From assembly GCA_023678885.1 (NCBI GenBank), contig CM042993.1, positions 3,866,501 through 3,930,500 on the forward strand: a DNA stretch of 64,000 bases, given 5' to 3'. The position numbers were made by a program, and so were the translations under genes. The notes below the pieces were generated by a model that saw nothing but the letters and a program-made list of their open reading frames with translations, had not been told where the DNA came from and made no database searches. Origin of the DNA: Pogostemon cablin. Lineage: Eukaryota; Streptophyta; Magnoliopsida; Lamiales; Lamiaceae. The first letter of the stretch is position 1; each line of letters begins with the position of its first letter. Below, piece by piece: positions 1 to 11,418 of the stretch.

Positions 1-144
1 TTTCACCCCATCCACACATTTCAAGGTAATCTTTGTTAGGATTTGGGGTGAAAACACTTGATTGCCTTGTTAGTGAAATTTTAAAAAAAATCCTCTAATT
101 CTAGTTTTCTACATTTAAAAAAATTAAAAATTAAAAATAAATTA

Positions 145-408
145 GGTTGTGTTTGGATGGACGGATTTGAGGAGTGATTTATAAATCATTCTCTCAAATC
201 CCTCCATCATGTTTGGATAACAATTGAAATCAATGGATTTATAAATCCAAGATTTTAAATTAATGGATTTAATTTTAAATTTTTTTAGTTGTTTTTTAAT
301 GGATTTCAAATCTTCACTGAAACCGTGTCATTTGAAATCCTTCCGTTGTTGTGTAATTGATATATTAATATATAAAAATAATATATAAAATTAATAAATT
401 AATTAAAA

Positions 409-447
<39 letters not shown>

Positions 448-1595
448 GTTTTAAACTCTACCGCCCAGCCTACCCCTACCCACCCCACCCAACCCCCACC
501 CCCTCCACCCAAAAAAAAAACTTTTTTAATAAAATTTTATATTTTTAATATTTGAATAATAAAAATATTAGCACTTGTTCTACCCCTACCACCCACCCCC
601 ACCCCCCACCCCACCCCACCCCACCCCACCCCACCCCATCCCATCACCCCCACCCAAAATTTTTTTTAATAAAATTTTAGATTTTTAATATTTGAATAAT
701 AAAAATATTACCACTCTGTCTTAGCCCCTACCCCCCACCCCACCCCCACACCACCAACACCACCTCCCACCCAAAAAAAAAAATTTTAAATAAAATTTTA
801 GATTTTTAATATTTGAATAATAAAAATATTACCACTCTACCCTACCCCTATCCATCACCCCCACCCCACCAACACCACCCCTACCAAAAAAAATTTTTTA
901 TAAAATTTTAGATTTCAATATTTAAAAAATAAAAATATTACCACCCAACCCCCCTCCACCACCCACACTCCACCCCACCAAAAAAAATTTAATAAAATTT
1001 TAAATTTTATTTTTTAAATATTGAAATCTAATTTTTTTTAAAAAAAAATTTGGTGGGTTGGGGGTGCTGGTGAGAGTGGGGTGAAGTGGGTGGATGGATA
1101 GGGTGGTATGATTGAGTGGTAATATTTTTATTATTTAAATATTAAAATTTAAAAATTTATATAAAAAAATTTTTTTGGTGGGGGTTGGTGTTAGGTGAGG
1201 GGGGGTGGGTAGGGGTAGGGCTGGGTGTTAATTTTTTTATTATTCAAATATTAAAAATTTAAAATTTTATAAAAAATTTTTTTTTTGAAGGTGGGGTGGT
1301 GGGAGGGTGGTGGGTAGGGGGTAGGTTGGGTGGTAGAATTCCCTCCCAAAAAATTATTTTTAATAAAATTTTAGATTTTAATATTTAATATAATAAAATT
1401 TTATTATTTTTATTTATCATATATAAAATTCTATTTTAAAAATAAATTTTTGAATCATGAATTTGAAATCATTCCAAAGATTCATAATTTATCCAAATAG
1501 TGGAATTCAAATGAATTGATTTAAAATTCAAGGAATTTAAAATCTACTCATTTTCAAATCCATTTTATTTGAAATGACTCAATCCAAACACAACT
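145..1595. mobile_element. PIF/Harbinger-type non-autonomous DNA transposon with C/G-rich inverted array
   Basis: The left end reads GGTTGTGTTTGGATGG and the right end is its inverted copy (ATCCAAACACAACT). Both are flanked by TTA (142-144 and 1596-1598), the target preference of PIF/Harbinger (Tourist-like) elements. Inside there is no transposase frame. About five units of roughly 110-125 bp (about 460-1010) alternate a C-rich tract of CCACCCC/CCTACCC type with an AT-rich tract containing AATATTTGAATAATAAAAAT. About three units in the reverse orientation (about 1040-1345, G-rich) follow, so the element is a large imperfect palindrome centred near 1020. The superfamily call rests on termini and TSD only. 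Confidence 0.7.
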
Positions 1596-1598
1596 TTA

Positions 1599-2350
1599 GT
1601 GAAATTAAAAAATACAATGTTAAATACTTTCTTCATTTAAAAAAAGGGGTATTTTTATTAATATTCAAATAAAAAAAGTCAAAATGAATAATTGGTAGTA
1701 TTTAAAAGTACGTGATTGATTTAGTAGTTTGAACAAACTTAGAATCAAATTTTGTAATTTACCCTATATTAAATTTGAAATGGAGTCAATCTACACAAAA
1801 CTTTAAATTCTAATTTAAAATGGGTAAAAGTCAATCTACCTAAAAAGTTAAATTCTAATTTGAGATGACTGTTTACCGGAAATGGGGTTAATTTTATAAG
1901 CGTGAAGTTTTGACTTGAGACGAGGTTTCATGCTATTAGATTAAGATTTTTTTATCTCCTTGAATTAGTTAAATTACAAATAGAATATGAATATCCTTCA
2001 TAATTTATTTTAAATGACTTATACTCTTTAGCATGGTCCGAGAAGTAGCAGATCATAGCCTCCCTAATCTTTCATCACGTTCAGGTGTCATAAACCGAGG
2101 CGTGCCATCACAGTAAAATGAGACAAATTCTTATGCTACTCCAAATCCTTAACCTCACCGCCTACTGCAAGTAAACCAACATTCATAGCAAATTAGAACA
2201 AGCCACGTGGCATATCCACCGACGGCTGGCAGTCCTCTCCAGCTCCCCGTCTAAGTGTCGCCACTCCATTGGACGCTCACAAACATAGGATAACTTGAGA
2301 TAGGAATCATTAAATATAACGTTATTTTAAGTGAGAGAAAGTCATTAAGA
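1599..2350. other. Upstream region of the ERF gene
   Basis: No gene is seen. The stretch is AT-rich up to about 2030 and becomes less so in the last 300 bases, which hold the probable proximal promoter of the downstream AP2/ERF gene. Confidence 0.5.
2204..2223 (+). promoter_or_regulatory. G-box and DRE-like element
   Basis: A perfect palindromic G-box CACGTG lies at 2204-2209 and an ACCGAC core (DRE/CRT type) at 2218-2223, about 165 bp upstream of the TATA box of the ERF gene. G-boxes are bound by bZIP/bHLH factors and ACCGAC by DREB proteins. Stress, ABA or light control, or feedback by DREB factors, is therefore possible, but this is inference from the motifs alone. Confidence 0.5.
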
Positions 2351-2372
2351 GAGAGAAAGCCACGAGCAGCTC

Positions 2373-2380
2373 CTTTATAA
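2373..2380 (+). promoter_or_regulatory. Probable TATA box of the ERF gene
   Basis: TTTATAAT lies about 305 bp before the start codon. It would place the transcription start near 2405. The resulting leader of about 280 nt is pyrimidine-rich and contains a run of 19 C at 2451-2469. Confidence 0.5.
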
Positions 2381-2450
2381 TGCGGATGTAGAAGCATCAC
2401 ATTCTGCTCAAGACTTCAAAAAAAATCTCAACTGCTAATTTCTCTAAACA

Positions 2451-2469
2451 CCCCCCCCCCCCCCCCCCC
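2451..2469 (+). repeat. Poly-C run in the ERF 5' leader
   Basis: Nineteen consecutive C residues are followed by TTCCCC. The run lies between the probable TATA box and the ATG, so it should be transcribed. Such tracts vary in length and can form i-motif or, on the other strand, G-rich structures. Confidence 0.8.
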
Positions 2470-2682
2470 TTCCCCTCCACCTCCATCCCTTCTGATTTCA
2501 AAACAACATCTTTAAAAAAATCTTGGTTTTATTTTCTTGATTTCAAAACAAAATTTCTGGTTGTGTTTTATGAAAGCCAGTTATTTTGTAATAGAAACCA
2601 GTGGTTAATTAAGTCTTGTTTTGATCATCACTCGTTTGTTTAGTTCAGTGAATTATCATATCAGGTATCTTGGGAAGCATCA

Positions 2683-3558
2683 ATGGCAGCAGTTATGGAT
2701 ATGTATAATTGTAATAGTAGCAGCAATGGAGTTTTGTACACAGGGGAGCTTATGGTGGCGCTTGAACCTTCTATGAAAAATAGTTCATCTTCTCTCTCCT
2801 CTGTTTCTCTCTCTCAATGTCCTCCTCCCACTGACCCATCTAAAGCCCTAATCTTTACTCCCAATTACTACGATCAAATTTGGAATGACCAAATCTTTGG
2901 TCTCAACAACTTAATCCCATCCCAAATCCTTCAAATCCAAGCTCAGTATCATCTCCAGCAGCAGCAACGGTTTCTCGGGCCGAAGCCCGTTCAGATGAAG
3001 CAGCCCGGAACTCCCCCCAAGCCCGGAAAACTGTATCGAGGGGTGAGGCAGAGGCATTGGGGCAAATGGGTTGCGGAGATCCGAATACCCAAGAACCGTA
3101 CCCGCATCTGGCTCGGGACCTTCGACACGGCGGAGGAGGCAGCGCTGGCGTATGATAAGGCGGCGTTTAAGCTCAGGGGGGAATTCGCCAGATTGAATTT
3201 CCCCCATCTGAAGCATCATTTGAGCCATGATTATTCCGACTTCAAACCCCTGCATTCCTCTGTTGATGCTAAGCTTCAGGCCATTTGTCGGAGCTTGGCG
3301 AAACAGGGGAACTCAAGGGAGAAGGAGTGTGAAACTCCAGCGGAGGGCGGCGTTTCTTCGCCGGAGAATCTGTTGAGTGTGAAGGTGGAGGCGGAAACAG
3401 AGGCCTCTGTTTCGTCTGAGGAGTTATCAAGTTCCCCTGAATCCGTGATGACGACATTGGATTCCTCGGAATCGTATTTCGAGGAATACGATGATCATCG
3501 ATTGGAGAAGTATCCATCAGTGGAGATTGATTGGGAATCGCTATACGATGCATGCTGA
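2683..3558 (+). CDS. RAP2-4: AP2/ERF transcription factor, DREB A-6 (RAP2.4-like)
   Basis: A single-exon gene encoding 291 residues, a nuclear DNA-binding regulator. One AP2/ERF domain spans residues about 118-174, from LYRGVRQRHWGKWVAEIR through WLGTFDTAEEAALAYDKAA to ARLNFP. Valine in WGKWV is typical of DREB rather than ERF-type domains. The flanks fit the A-6 group around Arabidopsis RAP2.4: an N-terminal GELMVAL motif (21-27), GLNNLIPSQILQIQ (73-86), KPLHSSVDAKLQAIC (188-202) after the domain, and a C-terminal LEKYPSVEIDWESL acidic motif (274-287). Known members bind DRE/GCC-type sites and act in drought, light, ethylene or wounding responses; which applies here is unknown. The ATG at 2683 has a good context (ATCAATGGC) and gives the expected N terminus. 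Length is normal for the group and no break is seen. The symbol denotes the closest family, not proven orthology. Confidence 0.95.
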   Translation: MAAVMDMYNCNSSSNGVLYTGELMVALEPSMKNSSSSLSSVSLSQCPPPTDPSKALIFTPNYYDQIWNDQIFGLNNLIPSQILQIQAQYHLQQQQRFLGPKPVQMKQPGTPPKPGKLYRGVRQRHWGKWVAEIRIPKNRTRIWLGTFDTAEEAALAYDKAAFKLRGEFARLNFPHLKHHLSHDYSDFKPLHSSVDAKLQAICRSLAKQGNSREKECETPAEGGVSSPENLLSVKVEAETEASVSSEELSSSPESVMTTLDSSESYFEEYDDHRLEKYPSVEIDWESLYDAC

Positions 3559-4305
3559 AATCTTGACACCATCTGCAGTGGTTTTTTAGTGAATTTGCAG
3601 ATGAAGAAGTGGATGCTAAGATGTAAGATCTCAGAATCTTGGTCTGCTGGTCGTTCGTTTTTATCCATGTACGACCTTAGGAGATTTTGGGTTCGAAGAA
3701 AATCCTTTGTAATTTTTCTTTTACACTTGTATAAATTATGCTCTATTTTCTCTTGTTTTTTTGTTTATATATTTACACTTGGATCTCAATTTCAATCAAA
3801 CACATATGAACGACGTCGTTACATCTACAAGATGTACGCATTATGTTAATTAGCTAATGAGAAATATAGAACAAGATTTGTTGTTCATTTAAAGAATCAT
3901 GTTAATTAGCTCTATGTTTAACCATTCTCCAAATAAATACTATTCATTACATCAAACAATGCCTCATAAGTTATTTCAATCATATTTTGCAATTTACTTT
4001 CCCAATCAATAGTTAAGACAGACATAATAGAACACTAATGTTGTTGTATTCACAATTTTTGGGGTTCATTTTTTCGAAGTAATGGTAAGAAAGAAGAGTC
4101 TTGGATGCACCTAAATGTTAATTTAATTGTATCTTTATATTTAATTATTGCTTTTAGAAGTTCATTGTCTTTTCATGTCCATTTTTTATACATTGATTAC
4201 TCACTTCTCCAATAAATTTAAGTATATGCTTCGTTTAGAAAGTAGGAGAGCGCTAGATGAAATTTTTTTACTTTTTCTTTTTAATATAATTGGCAATAAC
4301 TCGGT
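3559..4305. other. ERF 3' UTR and downstream spacer
   Basis: The first 250-300 bases after the stop are less AT-rich and T-rich in places, consistent with a 3' UTR. Its short open frame (3589-3849) has no recognisable domain. From about 3850 the sequence is AT-rich spacer with nothing recognisable. Confidence 0.5.
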
Positions 4306-4768
4306 TATATAAAAACTATTTTAATTGGAAGACCTTTTTACTCACTCTTCAAATACATTTGTTGTGGGTATGGGGTAACTTTGTAATGAAATAATGATTG
4401 GTGGTGATTATGTTAAATAAGTAGCTCTAATGATAATGATAATGCATTAGAAGATATGGACAATGACAAAGAATTTGGTTGGCTAGCTAGGAGGGCCAAA
4501 GGACATGAAAATGAGGTTGTTTAAGTAGTAGTACTACTTTATATAACCATTTTAATTGGAAGACTTTTTTACTCTCCCTTCAAATACATTATGTGGGTAT
4601 GGGTAACTTTGTAATGAAATAATGATTGGTAGTGATTATGTTAAATAAGTAGCTCTAATGATAATGATAATGCTATAGAAGATATGGACAATGACAAAGA
4701 ATTTGGTTGGCTAGCTAGGAGTGCCAAAGGACATGAAAATGAGGTTGTTTAAGTAGTAGTACTACTTT
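4306..4768. repeat. Tandem duplication of about 232 bp
   Basis: The segment from about 4306 to 4538 is repeated almost perfectly at about 4539-4768. Shared landmarks are TTTTAATTGGAAGAC near the start, GGTTGGCTAGCTAGGAG in the middle and AAGTAGTAGTACTACTTT at the end. Differences are a few substitutions and one- to three-base indels, so the duplication is fairly recent. Confidence 0.85.
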
Positions 4769-5188
4769 TGAGTGGTTTAAGAATGACTAATGACTTTCTT
4801 AAGAGCCATCCCTTTTCTTTCCCTCAAGACTATATCAATTAGCTTGTAGCCACTATCTATTTCTTTTTCTAATGCAACATTGAGCCCTTAACATCATTGA
4901 AAAGATTTGGAAAAATGATTTCATTGGCTAAGGGGGGTTGGAAGGTTGAACTTTTTATCAGCACTTGAAGATGTAGTAATTCATGTGTACCATTTTTTTT
5001 AAAATATCTCATTATATAAGTTATTATGAAGAATACAACATAATTCACAACTCAAGTAAGTAATATTTGTAAAACAAGAATTTTATAATAACATATTACA
5101 AGTATTTTATTGTGCTATAATCATAAAGATTCACAAGTTTTCGTAACGCTAAAAGAATTCGAGTTATATTCTACATAAAGATGCTATT

Positions 5189-5894
5189 TAGGGATGACAG
5201 CGGGTAGGGTATTCGCATTTTTTGGGTACCCGAACCCATATCCGTTAAAAATATCACTACTCGTATCCGACCCATTACCCGTTTAAAATACTATTTGCAA
5301 TATCCGTATCCGTCCCGAACCCGATTGTTTCTACCCGTGGGTACCTGAACCCGTCAAACTTTTTTTTTAAACTTAAAATATTAAATTTCAAGCCTCAAAC
5401 ATTTAAATAGATGTGTCTACAACATTAAATATTCTTGGTCACAATATTAAACAATAATAATTAAAACATGACATAAAATCACCACACAAGTTTAAAGATC
5501 TTCAATTCAAACTTTAAATAACATACAAATAAAATAAAATGATAGGTTAGATTAATGATTTGTAAATTTATTTAAATATTGAAACATATAACAAGAATTA
5601 CTTGTGTCTAAACGATGAACGGATATTTTTTTAATATGAGGTTAAGTGTTCGAACCCTTTAAAAAATACATACATACAAGTAAACGTGACGAGTATATGC
5701 GGGTACCCGCTACCCTTATCCGATTATTTGTCCGGGTTCGGGCAGCGGGTATCCGAGGGGGTGAATCCGAACCCTAATGGAAATTTTTATTTTTTCCCAA
5801 ACCTATTCCAAACCCGATTATAAGTACCCGAACCCGTCACATTAGGGTTTGATCGGGTCTAGTACCCGAGAAAGCTCGCGAAACTGCCATCCCT
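5189..5894. mobile_element. Non-autonomous hAT element, CGGGTACCC family
   Basis: The ends are TAGGGATGACAGCGGGTAGG on the left and AACTGCCATCCCTA on the right (inverted TAGGGATGGCAGTT). The flanks ATGCTATT (5181-5188) and ATGCCATT (5895-5902) match at 7 of 8 bases, the 8-bp TSD of hAT transposons. Subterminal regions are rich in short CGGGTACCCG-type repeats in both orientations. There is no coding capacity. It shares ends and subterminal repeats with 49404-52740 and 53199-54596. Confidence 0.85.
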
Positions 5895-6477
5895 AATGCC
5901 ATTAGTTATATTTCAACAAAGCCATCGCAGTTTAGGGCTCTTTGACCATATATAGGAGAATAAAGAGTTCAAACAAATCAAACTAAAACGAGGACTCATA
6001 GTTGTGAGATTAAATGTCATTTGAGGTTAGCCTAAGAAATCAACAATATTGAAATGACATCATCGCCACGTGGAATGTATTAAAATGTGATTTAAACATG
6101 ACAACTTGTAAATATTTAATATTAAACTCTCTTATGCTAAGATATAATTAAGCCTCTTCTTCCTCTTTAGTCAATTAAAATTAAAGGCGCCTTATCTCAG
6201 TTCAAAGAAAAGGGACAGGGAATTTGCACCAAATTTCCACCTCCAATAAATTTCAGTGTTCTCATATTATCTTCTTTGTATTTTTTTTTCTTGGGATGAA
6301 TTAATTTTTGATAAATAGATCGATTTCAAGAAAATTTGAATCCACCATCTAGTAACGAGGATTCTTATTACCTAGCAATTCAATTATTCAAACATATTTG
6401 GCCTTTTCTTTTATAGCACAAATAGTGACATGATATACTATCGGAGAAAACAAGTAATGCTCGTCTCATGAAATGAT

Positions 6478-7175
6478 TGTTGGTTGGGAGTCAACCAAAG
6501 TCCCACATCGGTTAGAAGAGGGAACGGCGAGGGGTTTATAAATGACGGATGGACTCTTCCTAACATGAGGCCTTTTGGACGTGATACCCAGAGTGGTAAA
6601 ATCGTGCGGGCCAGTGGGCGGCCCAAAGCGGACAATATCATACTAGTGGATTGAGTGGGCCCGGCTCCGCTGGGCCGGATAAACCCAACAAGTGATGTTG
6701 GTTGAGTGTCAACCAAAGTCCCACATCGGTTAGAAGTGGGGATGGGAAAATGTTGGTTGAGTGTCAACCAAAGTCCCACATCGGTTAGAAGTGGGGATGG
6801 CGAGGGGTTTATAAATGAGGGATGGATTCTCCCTAGCCAGTAGGCGGTTCAAAGCATACAATATTATGCTAGTGGATTGAGTGTGTCCGAGCCTCATAGT
6901 GGTAAAACCGTGCGGGCCAGTAGGCGGTGGGGTTTATAAATGAGGGATGTATTCTCCCTAGCATTAGGCTTTTGAGCGTGATGGTAGCTCAGCCTCAGAG
7001 TGGTAAAACCGTGCGGGCCAGTAGGCGGTTCAAAGCATACAATATTATGCTAGTGGATTGAGTGTGTCCGAGCCTCAGAGTGGTAAAACCGTGCGGGCTA
7101 GTAGGCGGTTCAAAGCATACAATATTATGCTAGTGGATTGAGTGTGTCCGACTCCCTGAGCGGATAAACCCAACA
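6478..7175. mobile_element. TRIM-like LTR element complex
   Basis: The complex is bounded by a perfect 5-bp TSD ATGAT (6473-6477 and 7176-7180). It starts TGTTGGTTGGGAGTCAACC and ends GGATAAACCCAACA, giving TGTTGG...CCAACA termini. A complete LTR-like unit lies at 6478-6690 (213 bp) with the common plant LTR motif GTCCCACATCGG and a TTTATAAAT box. It is followed by a partial start (from 6696) and a second unit from 6751. That second unit has internal duplications of the GTGCGGGCCAGTAGGCGG segment (about 6910, 7010, 7090). There is no protein-coding domain, so this is a terminal-repeat retrotransposon in miniature or rearranged solo LTRs. The open frame on the minus strand here (6438-6779) is not a gene. 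Confidence 0.75.
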
Positions 7176-7180
7176 ATGAT

Positions 7181-7824
7181 TCCTTAGAACAATTAAACAT
7201 ATAATTAGTTTACCGTAGAAAATTAGTTGGAAGACAGTTTTTGAAGAAAGAAATGATTCTTTAAAGAAATAATTGATTGGAAAAAGTTCACGAAGAATTC
7301 TTCAAAGATGAGCATTAAGAAATCCCTTTTTATCGTTATACCCTAGAAGATTCTATGTTTACCGATTTATTCTTTTTTTTAAGTATAGCATTGTAGATAT
7401 TTGAATTTTATTAGGTTAAAAGGATTCAATTTGTGTTTAAAGATGTGTGAACGATTGGTTAAAGAAAAAGAAAATGTTTGATCATAAAGTGATTCTTTAG
7501 ATGTGATGGAAGAAAGGGCATTAACCATAATATCTCATCTTACCAATAATAATTCATATCATTAGATTCATTACACATATAGTTGCCTTCGCAACATGGG
7601 ATAAAATATAGAAATAATACCTTTTATTGGAACAAAATCTTTATTTCATTCACATCGTTCTATTTGATTTCTCAATTTCACATCTTTATTTTGTTATCCT
7701 TCTCCCTTTTCACCCGCTCTCTTTTGTTTTTTAACTGGGATTTTGTGCGATACTTTCGTAAAATTCTATATGTAATTATATGAGTAACACATATTATAGA
7801 AAAATCATTGTAAAATTATCGCTT
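7181..7824. other. AT-rich spacer
   Basis: No gene or element could be delimited. Short open frames (for example 7583-7783) are AT-rich and have no recognisable protein features. Confidence 0.5.
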
Positions 7825-7827
7825 TTA

Positions 7828-8595
7828 CGGCATGATTGGTATGATTGAATGAAATTATGTTGGAATTGAATGAGTTTATGAATGGAATAAAGATGGGAAA
7901 AGAATGATTAAAAATTAAAATTCTCATGATTGGTATTACTTGGGAATAACTTAAGTAATGAAAATTACATTTTTTTATTAATTCCAATTTCATTGATATT
8001 CTATAATATAGTGTAATTATTGTATTATTTATATTAAATAACTAAATTATATTTTTAATATAAGAAATATTTGTTTATTTTTATTTGGTAATATATTTAT
8101 ATAATAATAAAATCTTTTAAATATTAAAAAAATTATATCAATTCAAAAATTCACAAGACATTATAATAACATATGCTTTATGTTTTAAATTTATTACATG
8201 ATACTTCATTTTATATTAAATAAGATTTATTTTTTTATTGTTTATTTCATATATTTTAAATATTAATTGAATAATTAAATAAGATTTAAAAAAATAATTA
8301 AAATATTATTTTAATGAATTTTTTTATATTTGAAATGAAAGATAATATTATAAATTTAAAAAATAAATGAATATATATTATTTGTATTAAAATGAAAATT
8401 TTAATTTGATTCCTACATGCATGGAATAGCTAAACCCATCTAATTGGGAGGAATCATCATTCCCATATTTAAAGGAATACGCATTCCTTATGGAATGGTG
8501 ATTCCCATTAAAAAAACTTACCAATCATTAGAATAGGAATACAATATGGAATTGTGATTCCATTCCCATCAAATTCCTTTATACCAATCACGCCA
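7828..8595. mobile_element. PIF/Harbinger (Tourist-like) MITE
   Basis: The left terminus CGGCATGATTGGTAT and the right terminus ATACCAATCACGCCA are inverted copies with two mismatches. TTA flanks both sides (7825-7827, 8596-8598). Imperfect inverted similarity continues inward (GGAATGAATGATT-type motifs near both ends). The 768-bp interior is extremely AT-rich and non-coding. Confidence 0.7.
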
Positions 8596-8598
8596 TTA

Positions 8599-10434
8599 GA
8601 GTTTATGCTTCTTTTTTTTAGGGCTCAACATCCTTCTTTTCCACATACTATTATTCATACAATAATGTGGCACATGAAATAGTACGCGATATGTTTTTAG
8701 AATTTTATTGAGGTTTAGCATCTTAATCGGTACATTTAGTGGAATTTTTTCCATTATGAATTTAACATTTGTACGTTATAGATGTAAGATCAACCGAAAA
8801 TAATCTTACTCGTCTCAAAGAATGCACATTTCTTTTGTAAATTATAAAGAAAATATGAAGCATATTTGCTAGTTTAAAATTTTGTAAAATGATATTTATT
8901 ACTACTCCATTTTGAAATGGAAAGAAAATAATTTTGCTTCAATTTGCTTAAATACGACTCTTGGAGATAAATATTGAAGGCATCCAACCATAACAGAACG
9001 GGCTTTACGTTTGAGTTCAAGATCCTATTATTTTTCGTATGGGCGAAATTAAGCCATCTATTTGGGCCCAAATGCAGTGAATTTAGAAGTTCAAAATCCA
9101 AAGAATATTGGGCCAAAACCCGCGGCCCGTTTAGGCTAGTCATATAGGCCTCTCTTTAAATGGGCTCATAAATATTAAATCTAACTCATCCTTTTCAATG
9201 GTGGGGTGGGCTGTGCCCAACGGGTTGAACCCAATTTTGACAGCACAAACAAATATTTGAAATATAAAAATTCAAAATGTATCTAAAAATTATAATTATT
9301 ATCAGCACAGCATAAGAAGTAATCCCATAAGGATTGATTTTGGACACTCTTCCATTAGCCCAATCCTTCTACTATACTATAAAATTTCATAATATCTTCT
9401 AATTTTTTATTTTTACCCCTAGTATTCGTGATTTGGAGGATTTCACCTTTTTTTTCTTTTTTTTTTTTAACGTACATCATGTGTAAATTTGAATGTAATT
9501 GTATAGCTACTATTATTATATTTTCAATTTTAAACAATGAGCTGAGACATCAAAATTCAAAAAATCATGAATGTGTTCATATTATATGGAGTATATACGA
9601 TGGATACAAGTAAATAAGTAATTAGTGGTATTAAAAAAAACGAGTTCTCAAAGATTAAACTATACCCTTATTTATTTATTTATTTATTTATTTATTCATG
9701 TAGTCTATTAATTACACATTCTTATTTTAGAAGTCTATATTTTTAAGATTATTATATGTGTAATTATAATAATTTTTCCATTATCTATGAATCGTAATCA
9801 ATTTAAAAATGCATAGATACATGATACGATCTTATACGATTATTTTACTGTTTTTTATTCTCACTGCATAGCTAAAGCATGCCCACAAAAAAATTTAGAT
9901 TTCCCACTTTTCTTTTACCAAAAAATAATAAATTATAGGGGATAAATATAAATAAATCCTAAAAAGGCTAGAGATAAAGTTCGTAGATTTTCAGTTTAGA
10001 GAATGCATGCCCTTTGAAATATTAGTAGGCTAACTTTAGACATATAAATAATTTATCTTAACCATATCTAAGTATAAAATCTTTTACCATAAAATATTAT
10101 CCATGACCTCATTATAGATGATACACTACTTTAAAATCTCAAATCATATGTAATCACAATCCCATTACACAATAATTATGTATAATCGTATGTAGAATTA
10201 GTTGCATGCATGAGGGGTAGCTGATAGATACATGGTTTAATTGCAAAAAAATATTACTAATCTTTACTTCAATTTTAATTTAGTCAAAACCTTTGAAATT
10301 TATCAAAATATCATCACCTTTGAAGTTTGTTGAGAAGTGCACCCATCGATCAGTCAACGTTGTCCGATCACTGATATGGTATTGGCATTTACCACATAAC
10401 TTTCGTGTTATTTTTAAATTTATTTAAAAAAAAT
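8599..10434. other. AT-rich spacer with a (TTTA)n microsatellite
   Basis: No gene is seen. A TTTA microsatellite lies at about 9668-9697. A slightly GC-richer patch at about 9000-9250 contains GGGCCC-type words and may be an old, unclassifiable repeat fragment. Confidence 0.45.
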
Positions 10435-10436
10435 TA

Positions 10437-10727
10437 CTCCCTCCGTTCCGGGTATTTTTATCCATTTGTACGGGCACGGAGATTAAGACATTTTATTTTT
10501 TTAATATATAATGTAAGAGAAAGTATGGATAAATTGGTAATTTAAAAAGAAAAGGTGAATAAAGTTATTGGGAATGATGAATAAAGTGTAAAAAAGTAAT
10601 TAAAGTTGTTGGGATTGTAAAAAGTGGGCAATAAAATATTATGTATTTTTGCCAAAAATGGAATGGGTAAAAATACGTGGGACACCCCAAAATGGAAAGT
10701 GAGTAAAAATACGTGGGACGGAGGGAG
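10437..10727. mobile_element. Stowaway-type MITE, family A
   Basis: A 291-bp element with termini CTCCCTCCGTTCC and GGGACGGAGGGAG, flanked by TA on both sides (10435-10436, 10728-10729), as in Tc1/mariner-derived Stowaway MITEs. The subterminal segment TTTGTACGGGCACGGAG is shared, in reverse orientation, with the equally long element at 59598-59888, so the two are the same family. Confidence 0.85.
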
Positions 10728-10729
10728 TA

Positions 10730-11037
10730 CAATTTTTACTTAAATTGCAATTTAGCCCAACTTTTTATAAAGTTGTGTGTTACATTCTTAAAAAAATAAT
10801 AATGGACATGTACGAATATATTAATCTTTATACACGAATTGTGACTACATGTATTTAAAATTGAAAGGAGTCACAATAATTTTCATGAAACTGTTTGATA
10901 GAGAATTCTTGTTATTAATATTAAATAGAGTCAATTCTCAATAGAAATTTTGTCTACTGTCCGGAGCAAGTGTTCTGCCACTCTGATTAGATTGCACATA
11001 AATTCTTTCATGGTAGGGGGCCATTTCTTCTAACACA

Positions 11038-11068
<31 letters not shown>

Positions 11069-11167
11069 ATCGTTTTTTTGATTAACTAATAATATACGAG
11101 TCAGTTAAGTTTATGATAATTAATGCATAGAAATTGTTTTAATTAATTTTAGAAATAATTAATGATA
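10730..11167. repeat. AT-rich spacer with an (AAAT)n microsatellite
   Basis: Nothing gene-like is seen. An AAAT tetranucleotide microsatellite occupies about 11036-11070. Confidence 0.6.
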
Positions 11168-11375
11168 GGTACACACTTTGTACCCCTAATTACTACTAGA
11201 TACATTGATTTAAAATAATTATTATTTAATACAAAATATTAAAGTAAAATACCAAATATACCCCTAAACCCATATACCTTTAAAACACTAACCCCAACCT
11301 CCACCCACCACCGGACCACCGCCGCCGCCGCCGGCGGAGCTCCGGCGGCCGGTCGCCGGAAAATCTGTTCGACAG

Positions 11376-11418
<43 letters not shown>

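Noticed and set aside
2911..3553. Minus-strand open frames opposite the ERF gene
   Set aside because: They lie antisense to a conserved AP2 coding sequence and encode no recognisable protein; they are by-products of its codon use.
6438..6779. Minus-strand frame of 113 codons
   Set aside because: It lies in the TRIM-like LTR repeats and repeats with them.
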